NCBI GenBank assembly: GCA_015067175.1
Contig: SVMX01000001.1
Coordinates: 124,001-188,000 of the forward strand
Reading direction: 5' to 3'
DNA length: 64,000 bases
DNA from: Oscillospiraceae bacterium
Lineage (GTDB): Bacteria > Bacillota > Clostridia > Oscillospirales > Ruminococcaceae
The position numbers were made by a program, and so were the translations under genes. A model generated the notes under the pieces. That model was not told the DNA's origin, did no database searches, and worked only from the letters and a program-made list of their open reading frames with translations. Shown piece by piece: positions 34,213 through 44,500 of the stretch (positions are counted from its first letter, which is position 1; each line of letters opens with the position of its first letter).

Positions 34213-34965
34213 TTACAGCCTTATTGCTGTTTCAATTGCTACCTTAAAAATACGCTCTCTCACATCATCGGGCATTCTGCCGAGTATCCTGCTGTCCCAC
34301 TGCTCACCGTCAAGACAGTCTGCCGCGTAAAGGAACTGATAAGCCTCTATGCCTCTGAACTGCGCCGCCGCCATTAGCGAAGCACATTCCATCTCAACAA
34401 CGGAGCAGCCCTCGCTCTTGCGCTTTGCCATATTATCATGCGTTTCACGGTATATGGCATCGGTCGTCCACGTTTTTGTGCGGACATACGGCATGTTTAT
34501 CATGTCGAATATCTCGGCAAGCCTGTAGGCGGTCTGCACCTCAATGAAATCAGATGGTGGAGCGTAATGATAGCTTGTACCCTCGTCACGATAGGCATCT
34601 GTGGGTATCAGAAGATGTCCTGCGGTTATTTCCTTATCAAGCGAGCCACAAGAGCCGAAAAACAGCACCTTTTTTGCGCCCATTGCGGCGATCTCCTCAA
34701 GCAGTCCCGCAGTAGCCGCACCGCCTATACTGCTGCGGAAAAAGCCTATCGTCTTTCCGCAGTACTGAAAGCTGTATATCGGAATTTGAGCACCGGCAAA
34801 CAGAGCGCCGACAACAGTAGGATTCATAGTATCCTTTAAAAGCTCTATGAAATCCTCGGTAAAAACTGAAATGACCGTTTCGGGAATAGCAGAGTTCTGC
34901 TGTATCATATCACGGGCAGTCAGAATTTCCGCACTTTTACTGTCAAATGTATTGATAATGCTCAT
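34213..34965 (-). CDS. Nucleoside phosphorylase (uridine phosphorylase-like)
   Basis: A 250-residue member of the PNP/UDP phosphorylase family 1. Seen: the phosphate-binding GSCGSLD (about 102-108), the purine/pyrimidine site and the ribose-binding VVEMECASLMAAAQFRG (E-M-E). It cleaves nucleosides with phosphate. The sequence alone suggests the uridine phosphorylase branch but does not fix base specificity. Its start lies 1 bp after tsaE, inside the t6A gene run. Confidence 0.85.
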   Translation of the reverse strand: MSIINTFDSKSAEILTARDMIQQNSAIPETVISVFTEDFIELLKDTMNPTVVGALFAGAQIPIYSFQYCGKTIGFFRSSIGGAATAGLLEEIAAMGAKKVLFFGSCGSLDKEITAGHLLIPTDAYRDEGTSYHYAPPSDFIEVQTAYRLAEIFDMINMPYVRTKTWTTDAIYRETHDNMAKRKSEGCSVVEMECASLMAAAQFRGIEAYQFLYAADCLDGEQWDSRILGRMPDDVRERIFKVAIETAIRL

Positions 34966-34966
34966 A

Positions 34967-35401
34967 TCAATCTCCGAAATACTTGCCGCTTACTATGATT
35001 CTTCTTCCTGTTTCAGACAGCTTTTCAATACACACCGAGATGACCTCGCCAAGCTCTTTTTTTAGCTCCGCGATGTTCTCGCTCCACTCCGCCGCGATTA
35101 TTCCGCCGCGGTCGAGATAATCAAAAAAGCCTATCGCGTAAAGGTCATCATAGCTTTCAATACGATAAAGGTCAAAGTGAAATAGCGGTACATCACCGTA
35201 ATATTCATTTACAAGCGCGAATGTGGGGCTTGTTATCTCATCTTCAACGCCGAGATACTTAGCAATTCCCTTTGTGAAATGGGTCTTGCCCGCGCCCATA
35301 TCGCCCTCGTAAAGGATTATGTCGCCCGCCGAAAGCCTTGCCGCTACCTCCACGGCGGCGGCAAGCGTTTCCTCAACGGAATTTGTTATATATTCTTTCA
35401 T
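34967..35401 (-). CDS. tsaE: tRNA threonylcarbamoyladenosine biosynthesis ATPase TsaE
   Basis: A 144-residue P-loop ATPase with Walker A GDMGAGKTHFTKG (about 33-45), EDEITSPTFALVNEYYG and the family phrase HFDLYRIESYDDLYAIGFFDY. It powers the TsaBDE complex. The ATG overlaps the fhs stop by one base, so fhs and tsaE are co-translated. Confidence 0.95.
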   Translation of the reverse strand: MKEYITNSVEETLAAAVEVAARLSAGDIILYEGDMGAGKTHFTKGIAKYLGVEDEITSPTFALVNEYYGDVPLFHFDLYRIESYDDLYAIGFFDYLDRGGIIAAEWSENIAELKKELGEVISVCIEKLSETGRRIIVSGKYFGD

Positions 35402-37071
35402 CAGAACAGACCGCTTATCGTGCCGTCCTCGGCAACGTCGATGTTATTTGCAGCAGGAACCTTGGGAAGTCCTGGCATTGTCATGATGTCGCCTGTGTAT
35501 ACAACAACGAAGCCTGCGCCATTAGACACTCTCGCGTCGCTTACAGTGATATTGAAGCCTGTGGGCTTGCCGAGCTTTGTCGGGTCATCAGACAGCGAAT
35601 ACTGCGTCTTAGCACAGCATATCGGAACTCTGTCAAGACCGAGGCTCTCAATCTCCTTAATAGCCTTTTCAGCCTTTGCGGTGTATGTAACACCGTCAGC
35701 GCCGTAGATATTCTTTGCAATTATATCAAGCTTTTCCTTTATTGTAAGCTTCTCGTCATACAGCGGCTTGAAGTCGCTCTTTTCATTCTCGATAGTTTCA
35801 ACAACAGCGTTTGCAAGCTCAACAGCGCCATCGCCGCCCTTTAAGAACACATCGGAGAACGCTACCTTAGCACCCTTATCCTCGCAGTACTTGCGAACAG
35901 CCTCGATCTCAGCCTCGCTGTCAGTGTAGAAATGGTTTATTGCAACAACAACAGGAACGCCGTATTTTCTCATATTGTCGATGTGAACGCCGAGGTTTAC
36001 GATACCCTTGTTAAGCGCCTCGACATTCTCTGTGGTAAGGTCGGGCTTTGCAACGCCGCCGTTGTACTTCAGTGCGCGGATAGTAGCTACAAGCACTACA
36101 CAGTCGGGCTTCAGACCTGCAAAGCGGCACTTGATGTCAAAGAACTTCTCTGCGCCGAGGTCAGAGCCGAAGCCTGCCTCTGTGATAGTGTAATCCGCAA
36201 GCTTCAGAGAGAGTTTTGTCGCTCTTACGGAGTTACAGCCGTGTGCGATGTTAGCAAAAGGACCGCCGTGAATGATGGCGGGGTTGTTTTCGAGAGTCTG
36301 TACAAGGTTGGGATTGATAGCTTCCTTGAGGAGAGCAGTCATAGCTCCCACAGCCTTTAAGTCACGCGCGTAAACAGGCTCGCCGTTGTACTTGTATGCA
36401 ACAAGGATATTGCCAAGGCGCTGTTTAAGGTCGTTGAGGTCGCTTGCAAGGCACAGGATAGCCATTATCTCGGAAGCAACGGTTATCTGGAAATGATCCT
36501 CTCTCGGAATACCGTCAACCTTGCCGCCCATACCTACAACGCAGTTTCTGAGCGCTCTGTCGTTCATATCAAGGCAACGCTTGAATAGGATACGTCTAAC
36601 ATCTATACCGAGGTCGTTGCCCTGCTGGATATGGTTGTCGATCATTGCGGAAAGCAGATTGTTTGCCGCAGTGATGGCGTGCATATCGCCTGTAAAATGC
36701 AGGTTTATGTCCTCCATCGGAACTACCTGAGCATAACCGCCGCCTGCTGCGCCGCCCTTAACGCCGAACACGGGACCGAGAGAAGGCTCACGCAGAGCAA
36801 GACAAGCCTTTTTGCCGATCTTGTTCATACCCTCTGCAAGACCTACGGAAGTTGTGGTCTTGCCCTCGCCTGCGGGTGTGGGGTTGATGGCTGTTACAAG
36901 GATAAGCTTGCCGTCGGGGTTATCCTTAACTCTGTCGATAAGCTTCTGAGAAAGCTTCGCCTTGTAGTGACCGTAAGGCTCCAGCTCGTCCTCTGTAACG
37001 CCGAGCTTTGCCGCTACGTCCTTAATCTTCATCATTTTAGCCTGCTGAGCAATTTCAATATCTGTAAGCAT
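35401..37071 (-). CDS. fhs: Formate--tetrahydrofolate ligase
   Basis: A 556-residue ATP-dependent ligase that forms 10-formyl-THF from formate. Seen: the P-loop [18 protein letters not shown] (about 60-77), [40 protein letters not shown] and [14 protein letters not shown]. The length is normal. In an anaerobe it feeds one-carbon units to purine synthesis or acetogenic-type metabolism. It follows parC at about 40 bp, too short for a THF riboswitch. Confidence 0.97.
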   Translation of the reverse strand: MLTDIEIAQQAKMMKIKDVAAKLGVTEDELEPYGHYKAKLSQKLIDRVKDNPDGKLILVTAINPTPAGEGKTTTSVGLAEGMNKIGKKACLALREPSLGPVFGVKGGAAGGGYAQVVPMEDINLHFTGDMHAITAANNLLSAMIDNHIQQGNDLGIDVRRILFKRCLDMNDRALRNCVVGMGGKVDGIPREDHFQITVASEIMAILCLASDLNDLKQRLGNILVAYKYNGEPVYARDLKAVGAMTALLKEAINPNLVQTLENNPAIIHGGPFANIAHGCNSVRATKLSLKLADYTITEAGFGSDLGAEKFFDIKCRFAGLKPDCVVLVATIRALKYNGGVAKPDLTTENVEALNKGIVNLGVHIDNMRKYGVPVVVAINHFYTDSEAEIEAVRKYCEDKGAKVAFSDVFLKGGDGAVELANAVVETIENEKSDFKPLYDEKLTIKEKLDIIAKNIYGADGVTYTAKAEKAIKEIESLGLDRVPICCAKTQYSLSDDPTKLGKPTGFNITVSDARVSNGAGFVVVYTGDIMTMPGLPKVPAANNIDVAEDGTISGLF

Positions 37072-37110
37072 AGTAATTACCTCCGTATAAAGGAATAATT
37101 TATTTTTTTA

Positions 37111-39342
37111 TCAGAATAAACTAAGCTGGGAAATATCCTTTCCCGAAACACTGCCTGCCGAGGGTATCGTCTTTATGCGGTAGTCCTCGGGATTTTTAAG
37201 GTCGCTGTTTTGAAGCAGATATGCGCCCGTAAGCTCTGCCTTGGTAAGTCGCATTACCTGAACGCCCTGTGTATCTCTTGTTGATTTTGGAAGTACAAGC
37301 GCGGTGTTGAACACAAGCACCTTGCCCGCGGAGGATTTCAGAACGAAATCCGCTTCACCGTCAGTAACGAACATTCCAACAACTTCAGATAGGTCGGAAT
37401 AAGCGTTTGCAAGCTTCTTGCGCTTGGTCTTTGTTTCAAAGGAGGAAAGCGGTATCTTCGCGCACTTACCGTTCTTGAAGAATATCACAAGCTGCTCCTT
37501 GTAGCTTTCGGTAACAGCCATGAACGTGATGCTCTCACCCTCGTCAAGTCCGAGCTTTGCGGGGACATAATCGCCCATAACGCTCGCCTTGGTTTCGTCG
37601 AAATCAAGACAGCGGCTCTTGTAACACTGGTATTTATCTGTGAAGAACAGCAACTCTGCATTGCTGCTGACCTCGCGCTGATAGATTATCTCGTCGCCCT
37701 CTTTAAGCTTCTGCTGATTGCTCATGCGAAGCGACTGCGGAGTTATCTTCTTGAGATAGTCCTCACGCGTGAAGAACAGATTTACAGGATAAGCCTTGGG
37801 AAGCTCCTCCTCGACCTCTGCCTCTATCTCCGCAACGTCGTAAAGGAACATCGTGCGTCGCGGCTGACCGTATTTCTTGATGATATCGCGAAGCTCGTCA
37901 ATAATGAGCCTGCTGATCTTCTTGGTATCGGCGAGAATATCCTCCATCTCAGCGATCTCTTTTTCGAGGTCGTCGGTTTCCTGCGTACGCTTTAAGATGT
38001 ACTCGCGGTTGATGTGACGAAGCTTTATTTCCGCAACATACTCCGCTTGAAGCTCGTCGATTCCGAAGCCTATCATAAGGTTAGGAACGACCTCGGCTTC
38101 TTCTTCCGTTTCGCGTATCACCTTGATGGCGTAGTCGATATCAAGCAGTATCTTCTTTAAACCAAGCAGCAGATGCAGCTTTTCTTTCTTCTTCTGAAGA
38201 TCGAAATACACGCGTCTGCGCACACACTGACGGCGGAATTCTATCCACTCCGTAAGTATCTCCCTGACGCCCATCACTCGCGGCGTTCCTGCAATAAGCA
38301 CATTGAAATTGCAGTTGAAATTATCCTGGAGCGGTGTCAGCTTGAACAGCTTCTGCATTACCGCGTCGGGGTCGTTGCCCTTTTTCAGATCAAATGCAAG
38401 GCGCAGACCCGAAAGGTCGGTTTCATCACGCACATCAGATATTTCACGGAGTTTTCCGTCTTTTACAAGCTCCACGACCTTGTCGATTATCGCCTCGACA
38501 GTAGTTGACGGCGGTATCTGCGTGACCTCGATACAGCGCGCGTCCTTGTCGTAGTTATACACTGCGCGCACCTTTATCGCACCAAGTCCCGTATTGTAGA
38601 CCTTGCGCATCTCGGCTTCGTCATAGACGATATATCCGCCGCCCGGAAAATCGGGACCTTTAAGTGTTGTAAGCGGGTCGTGCTCCGGGTCTTTCATCAT
38701 TGCGATAGTAGTTTCGCAAACCTCGGTGAGGTTGAACGAGCATATGTTGCTCGCCATGGATACCGCAAGTCCGAAATTGCTGTTTACAAGCACCGACGGA
38801 AATCTTACGGGAAACAGCGATGGCTCCAGCATGGTGTTATCGTAGTTCGGCACCATGTCAACGGCGTCCTTGTCGATCTCGGCGAAAAGCTCTGCAGAAA
38901 TGCCCTCAAGCTTTGCCTCGGTATAACGCGCTGCGGCGTATGCCATATCGCGGGAGTATGCCTTGCCGAAGTTTCCCTTGCTGTCAACGTAGGGGTGAAG
39001 CAGGGCTTCGTTTCCTCGGGCAAGTCTTACCATAGTTTCATATATAGCCGCGTCACCGTGCGGATTTAATCTCATGGTCTGACCAACGATGTTCGCGGAT
39101 TTTGTTCGCGCACCGCTCAGCAGACCCATTTTATACATCGTATAAAGCAGCTTTCTGTGAGAGGGCTTGAAGCCATCTATCTCAGGAAGCGCACGCGATA
39201 CGATAACGCTCATCGCGTAGGGCATATAATTTTCTTCGAGCGTGCTTACTATGTCCTTTGCAACAACAGTACCGCTGCCCTCAATATATGCGTCGTTGTG
39301 CTGCTTCTTTGGCGGCTGCTTTTTTGGGGTTGATTTTTTCAA
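37111..39342 (-). CDS. parC: Type IIA topoisomerase subunit A, ParC-like
   Basis: A 743-residue DNA-cleaving subunit. Seen: the quinolone-region phrase NPHGDAAIYETMVRLARGNEALLHPYVD, the active-site Tyr in AAARYTEAKLEG, and the coiled coil that holds the C-gate (DLEKEIAEMEDILADTKK). The C-terminal beta-propeller has no visible GyrA box, so topoisomerase IV (decatenation) is the better call, though clostridial paralogues blur the two. The TTG start at 39342 is backed by AAGGAGA 7 bases upstream. It follows parE. Confidence 0.85.
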   Translation of the reverse strand: MKKSTPKKQPPKKQHNDAYIEGSGTVVAKDIVSTLEENYMPYAMSVIVSRALPEIDGFKPSHRKLLYTMYKMGLLSGARTKSANIVGQTMRLNPHGDAAIYETMVRLARGNEALLHPYVDSKGNFGKAYSRDMAYAAARYTEAKLEGISAELFAEIDKDAVDMVPNYDNTMLEPSLFPVRFPSVLVNSNFGLAVSMASNICSFNLTEVCETTIAMMKDPEHDPLTTLKGPDFPGGGYIVYDEAEMRKVYNTGLGAIKVRAVYNYDKDARCIEVTQIPPSTTVEAIIDKVVELVKDGKLREISDVRDETDLSGLRLAFDLKKGNDPDAVMQKLFKLTPLQDNFNCNFNVLIAGTPRVMGVREILTEWIEFRRQCVRRRVYFDLQKKKEKLHLLLGLKKILLDIDYAIKVIRETEEEAEVVPNLMIGFGIDELQAEYVAEIKLRHINREYILKRTQETDDLEKEIAEMEDILADTKKISRLIIDELRDIIKKYGQPRRTMFLYDVAEIEAEVEEELPKAYPVNLFFTREDYLKKITPQSLRMSNQQKLKEGDEIIYQREVSSNAELLFFTDKYQCYKSRCLDFDETKASVMGDYVPAKLGLDEGESITFMAVTESYKEQLVIFFKNGKCAKIPLSSFETKTKRKKLANAYSDLSEVVGMFVTDGEADFVLKSSAGKVLVFNTALVLPKSTRDTQGVQVMRLTKAELTGAYLLQNSDLKNPEDYRIKTIPSAGSVSGKDISQLSLF

Positions 39343-39374
39343 GATCTATTCTCCTTGATGATGTTTGTCTTTTA

Positions 39375-39416
39375 AAAAGGCGAGCTGATACGTCTTGCCA
39401 TTTGTAGACCCGCCCT
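39375..39416 (-). other. Stem-loop between parE and parC
   Basis: GGCGAG (39379-39384) pairs with CCCGCC (39409-39414), with one G-U pair in the minus-strand RNA. A run of T follows on the minus strand. It is a possible weak attenuator. Confidence 0.35.
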
Positions 39417-39432
39417 AAATTTTCACGTTATT

Positions 39433-41418
39433 TTAAGAAATATCCGCAATTTCAAGATACCTGCTGCCGTGCTCCTTGATAAACTCCTTACGGCCCTCAA
39501 GGTTGTTTCCGAGCAGCACATCGAACATCTCACGCGTAGCCTCAACATCTGTTGGACTTACCTTAATAAGGCGGCGCGTGTCGGGATTCATGGTTGTCAG
39601 CGACATCATATCGGGGTCGTTCTCACCAAGACCTTTTGAGCGCTGGATAGTGAACTTCTTCTCGCCTATCATGCCAAGTATCTTTGCCTTTTCAGGCTCG
39701 GTATAGGCAAAATAAGTCTTGTCCTTGGTGTTTATCTCATACAGCGGCGACTCCGCAATATACACATATCCCTGTTCGATAAGCGTGGGACAAAGCTCCT
39801 GTATCATCGTGAGTATCAGCGTTCTTATCTGGAAGCCGTCAACGTCGGCATCGGTGCAGATAACTATCTTGTTCCAGCGCAGATTGTCGAGATTGAACGT
39901 GGAAAGATTTTTGTTTGCCTTAGATTTTATCTCAACTCCGCAGCCAAGCACCTTGATAAGATTTGTGATTATCTCACTTTTAAATATCTTTTCATGGCTT
40001 GCTTTAAGGCAGTTCAGTATCTTACCTCTTACAGGGATAACAGCTTGAAACTCCGCGTCACGTGCAAGCTTTACAGAACCCAGCGCCGAGTCACCCTCCA
40101 CGATATAGACTTCACGCTTCTGCTTATCCTTGCTGCGGCAGTCAACAAACTTATCAATACGGTTGGTGAGATCGATAGTGCCCGTTAATTTCTGTAACGT
40201 GGACTGGCGTATCTTGTCGGCGTTCTCACGAGAACGCTTGTTTATCAGCACCTGCGCGGCGATTTTTGCAGCCTCGTCGGGATTTTCAAGGAAATACACC
40301 TCAAGCTGATGCTTCAGCCAATCGGTCATAGCCTCGTTTATAAAGCTGTTGGTGACAGCCTTTTTTGTCTGATTTTCATAGCTTGCCTGTGTGGAGAAGT
40401 TTGAGGAGATAAACACAAGACAATCCTCGATATCCTCCCACTTTATGCCCTTTTCGCCTTTGTTGTACTTGCTGTTGTTCTTGAGATAGCTGTCTATCTG
40501 AGAAAGGAACGCCTTGTTCAGCGCTTTCTGCGGGCTTCCTCCGTGCTCAAGCCAAGAGGAGTTGTGATAATGCTCGATAAAGCTTACTTCCTTGCTGAAA
40601 ACAAACGCTACGTTCATTTTCAACTTGTATTCGTCCTTATCCTCTCTGTCCTTGCCCTGTCGCTGAGCATTCCAGCTTTGCGGCGTTGTCATAGCCTTTT
40701 CGCCTGCGACTTCAGCGAGATAGTCGCTGATACCGTGCTCATAGCAGAAGCGCTGCTCTGAAACATTGCCCTCCTCGTCCTCTGAACGAAGCAAGAACTC
40801 TATGCCATCGTTCACGATAGCCTGTCGGCGGAGCATATCGGTCAGAAATTCAGTGCCGATGTCAATGTCGGTGAAAACCTCAAGGTCGGGCTTCCAGTGT
40901 ATCTTTGTGCCTGTGCTGCCGTCGCCCTTGTGCTTTTCAAAGCCGCGCTCCTCCTTGCTCACATTGAAACCCTTTTCAAAGCGCAGAGAATACTCCCATG
41001 TGCCGTTGCGGCTCTCTACCTCCATATATTCCGAAGCGAACTGAGTCGCACACAGACCAAGACCGTTAAGTCCAAGCGCGTATGAATAGTTTCCGCCGTC
41101 GTTGTTGCTGTATTTACCGCCTGCATAGAGCGTGCAGAAAGCAAGCTCCCAGTTATACTTATCCTCGGATTTGTTATAGTCTATCGGGATACCGCGTCCG
41201 TTATCCTCGACAGTCACTGATTTATCCGCATGAAGCGTGATAGAAATGACCTTGCCGTAGCCCTCGCGCGCCTCATCGATGGAGTTTGATATTATCTCAA
41301 ACACCGAGTGACGGCAGCCCTCAACACTGTCTGAGCCGAAGATTACCGCAGGGCGCAGACGCACCTGATCGGGGCCTTTCAGCGAAACAAGATCATTATA
41401 ACTCGATTCTTTAGCCAT
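39433..41418 (-). CDS. parE: Type IIA topoisomerase subunit B, ParE-like
   Basis: A 661-residue ATPase subunit. Seen: the GHKL ATP site (ISNSIDEAREGYG, VEDNGRGIPIDYN, YALGLNGLGLCATQFAS) and the TOPRIM domain (YIVEGDSALGSVKLARDAEFQAV, then CTDADVDGFQIRTLILTM). DSALGS replaces the usual DSAGGS. The start at 41418 has AGGTG upstream. Together with parC it makes one heterotetramer. Confidence 0.85.
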   Translation of the reverse strand: MAKESSYNDLVSLKGPDQVRLRPAVIFGSDSVEGCRHSVFEIISNSIDEAREGYGKVISITLHADKSVTVEDNGRGIPIDYNKSEDKYNWELAFCTLYAGGKYSNNDGGNYSYALGLNGLGLCATQFASEYMEVESRNGTWEYSLRFEKGFNVSKEERGFEKHKGDGSTGTKIHWKPDLEVFTDIDIGTEFLTDMLRRQAIVNDGIEFLLRSEDEEGNVSEQRFCYEHGISDYLAEVAGEKAMTTPQSWNAQRQGKDREDKDEYKLKMNVAFVFSKEVSFIEHYHNSSWLEHGGSPQKALNKAFLSQIDSYLKNNSKYNKGEKGIKWEDIEDCLVFISSNFSTQASYENQTKKAVTNSFINEAMTDWLKHQLEVYFLENPDEAAKIAAQVLINKRSRENADKIRQSTLQKLTGTIDLTNRIDKFVDCRSKDKQKREVYIVEGDSALGSVKLARDAEFQAVIPVRGKILNCLKASHEKIFKSEIITNLIKVLGCGVEIKSKANKNLSTFNLDNLRWNKIVICTDADVDGFQIRTLILTMIQELCPTLIEQGYVYIAESPLYEINTKDKTYFAYTEPEKAKILGMIGEKKFTIQRSKGLGENDPDMMSLTTMNPDTRRLIKVSPTDVEATREMFDVLLGNNLEGRKEFIKEHGSRYLEIADIS

Positions 41419-41497
41419 TTATACACCTACTGTTTACATTTTTCGGCATATTTGCAGTTGCTTTTTTACACAATATGCCATAATACAATACTAATAA

Positions 41498-41526
41498 ATT
41501 ATACCACATATTGACGAAAAAAGCAA
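41498..41526 (-). promoter_or_regulatory. Promoter of the parE-parC-fhs operon
   Basis: Minus strand: TTGCTT (41521-41526), a 17-bp spacer, TATAAT (41498-41503). TGG lies immediately upstream of the -10, making an extended -10. Confidence 0.65.
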
Positions 41527-41559
41527 GAGCCGCCGCAATTTTTTGTGTTGCGGCGGCTC
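41521..41559 (-). terminator. Terminator of the sigma-factor/giant-protein operon
   Basis: A 12-bp perfect stem (GAGCCGCCGCAA at 41527-41538, TTGCGGCGGCTC at 41548-41559). TTGCTTTTTTC follows on the minus strand. It partly overlaps the parE promoter -35. Confidence 0.85.
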
Positions 41560-41572
41560 AAAGCCTGTTAAA

Positions 41573-44500
41573 TTAAACTATTGTCACAGTTCCGTCAGCA
41601 TTAAGCGTTACCGAGCTTTTGGAATACCATTCAAATCGGGGCTTTCCCGATGAGGTATAAAGCACAGCGTACTGCTCAGCGCCGTTGGCGTTATACTCGA
41701 CGATAAGATACTCCCCGTGCACTAACATGCTCGTACCCATGTTGACATTCTCACCGCTGCTTGAAACGGTCATACTATCAATAAGGTCGGTCTTGTCGTA
41801 AACATTCAGCATAAGACCATCGTCACCGTTATACACGGCATAAAGTCTGTCGCCGATCACGCTCGTTTCTACGGAGCCAAGCTTATCACTTACAAGCGCA
41901 TAGCCGTTTCCATCGTTGTAGAATATCTCGCTGTCACTCAGCCACTGAGCCTGACTGTTGCCCATCATGCGCTGTGCATAATAGCTGCCGTCAGGTCGCA
42001 CGAAAAATACAACATTCATTATAAAGCTTCCGTATCCACGCTCATCGGACTTTTCCTTTACAGATATCGCATAGTCAGAATGCAGCCAATAAATAGAATA
42101 AACCTCATCGTCTATACAATAATGCTCGTCTGTCCAACTAAGCTTTCCATCGGTAAAATCGAAGAAAAAGCTGAAATACCGCATATCCTCGGGATCATCG
42201 GCATTCTGCATCTTCAGCAGGAATGCCTGCTTATCGTTTATCTTCGTTTCGTAAACGCTCTGCAGGTTGTCGTTCTCGGCGATTGGACGAGTCCAGCGCG
42301 TGCCGTTTTCATCTATGAATTCTATGTCATAGAACTGCGCGATATCGAAATTATCATCACCCGACAAGATGCTGCTGATATACATAAGACCAAGGTCGTT
42401 CAGTTCACTTCCGCTTTCGTACATCACGTCAAGCTTGCCGAAGCTTTCGTCGCAAACGCAATGCTCAATGCTGTACTTACGGCTCACGCCTCCGGTACTT
42501 ATATAATACATAAGCTCGGTGTCGTCCTTGGAAATATAATATGCGTCTTGTGTACTCAATGCATAATAGCCGTCCTCGTCTTCGTAGCAGCCGACCCAGT
42601 ATCCTCTATAAAAAAAGCTCTCAAAGCTCTTCTCACTCAGTCCCATCTCCTCGCCCCAATAGCCGAAGAAATGATCCATCGCAATTTGAAGTCCCTCTCT
42701 GTTTTTCAGCGCCTTGCTGTAGTCAATGGTAATAATATCGTTAGATCGCTCCCTGAAGCTCCATGCGGTGTTTACTTCCATAGCATCACAATCAAAAACA
42801 TAAGCGTAAGCGCTGACACCCATGTCTATGCCGACGGTGTTCTCACCGGGGCAATCATACAGAGAATTTGCGTCAAAAACACCTGTAACAAAGTCCTCTG
42901 TAACCCACGTCTCGTTTTCGGGCTCATAATTTTCCTCGGTAAATATTCTGAACTTGCCGTCCTTTATCGCATAAAAATATACACCATAGCTTCCTCGTTC
43001 TAAGTCACTGGGAAACATAACAGCAAAAGCACAACCGCTGTCAAGCGGCAGCTCGCGCAGAACGATATTCTTATCGGCCAAAATCGTGGTGTTGGCAGCG
43101 TCAAATATCTCGTCATCATAATGAACAACGCCGTTTGAATCAGTGAGATAAAGCCTTGGCTTGGTGACATCTATCCATTCCTCATTCTCATCATTCTTTA
43201 CGGGAATATAATCAAGAGTAACCGTATAATCTCCGCTGCTCATATCAAGACTCACCGCAACACGCTCGCTGTTATCATCGACAAAAGGCTCTCCGTCTTC
43301 ATAACAGTGAACGCTTTCGGTCACCTGCCACTCTCCGTTTACACGCTTGATGGTATGCAGCACATAGAACGATGTGGGGGACTTTTCGCTCTGCTGCGAA
43401 TACTTCAGTATCACCTTTGCGTACGGCTCGCTTCCATTTGCGTTGTATTCCACAAGCTTTCTGTGGTGAAGCTCTCTTCCATGCGGTATATATTTCCCGT
43501 CGTTCTTGCTGCAAAGCTCGTTATAGCACTCTCCGAAATCCTCTCCGAGTATGTTTATAAGGCGCATCTCGCCCATATAGTTCATATCGCCGATAATGCT
43601 GTTAGAAACCGCTCCCCATCTCTCCAAAACGCCGATATATTCACAGCGCTTTGCGTCCAAAGAATCATATACATACATAGTGTCGGGATCGTTCAGACAA
43701 TCGAATATACAGTATAGCCTTACTTCATCGGGCGAGGTATTGCAGATGTAATAGCAGCCATGCTCATCTTCTCCGCTGTCACACAATGCTTTTCCTCCGC
43801 TGTAGAAGCCCGAGCTGTAATCTATCTGTACGCCAGAAAACTCCCATATACCCATAAGATAGTGCTCATAGCCGTAGAAGTCCTCTACCGCGTCACTCGG
43901 CAAAGCAGGAGATTGATCAAGATCAATGATGTACTCTTTCTTCATGAGATAGCTGTTTATCTGCGGCACCACATCTACCTTTGGGATGCCGTGATAATAA
44001 ACCATAACATAGCTTCCGATATCAAAATTTTCCTTTGCGCTGACCTGATACACCTTATCGTCCCCGGTTTTAACGAAATACACACCCTTGTCGGGTTCGG
44101 TGAGCTTAACAGAGCCGTTGCCCATGTCACAGCCCTCAATGATATAACCTACGATACAATACGGTGCATATCTGCCCATCAGATCCAAAAGATTATTGTA
44201 GGTATCCTCGCTTATCTCGTAATACGCCGTATAGTCAGTTTCAGCGTCGGTTATGCCGTAATAATACTTGCCCATAAGATGGTAATTTCCGTCAGTGAGC
44301 TTATATACACCGAGCATATCATTTGCTGTATGTCCCGACTCTTCATAATAACACCTTATGTAAACGTGCGAAGCAGGAATTATATTCTTGCCGTTGTATT
44401 CAGGCTCTGCACTGTCGGACGGGAGCGTGTCGGACAGCTCCCTTACCACGCTTTCGGAAAGCAGCATACGCTCATCATTGGCATTTGCATAGCCCGTTTC

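Noticed and set aside
37072-37110. Possible THF riboswitch before fhs
   Set aside because: The gap after parC is only about 40 bp and shows no riboswitch-like pairing.
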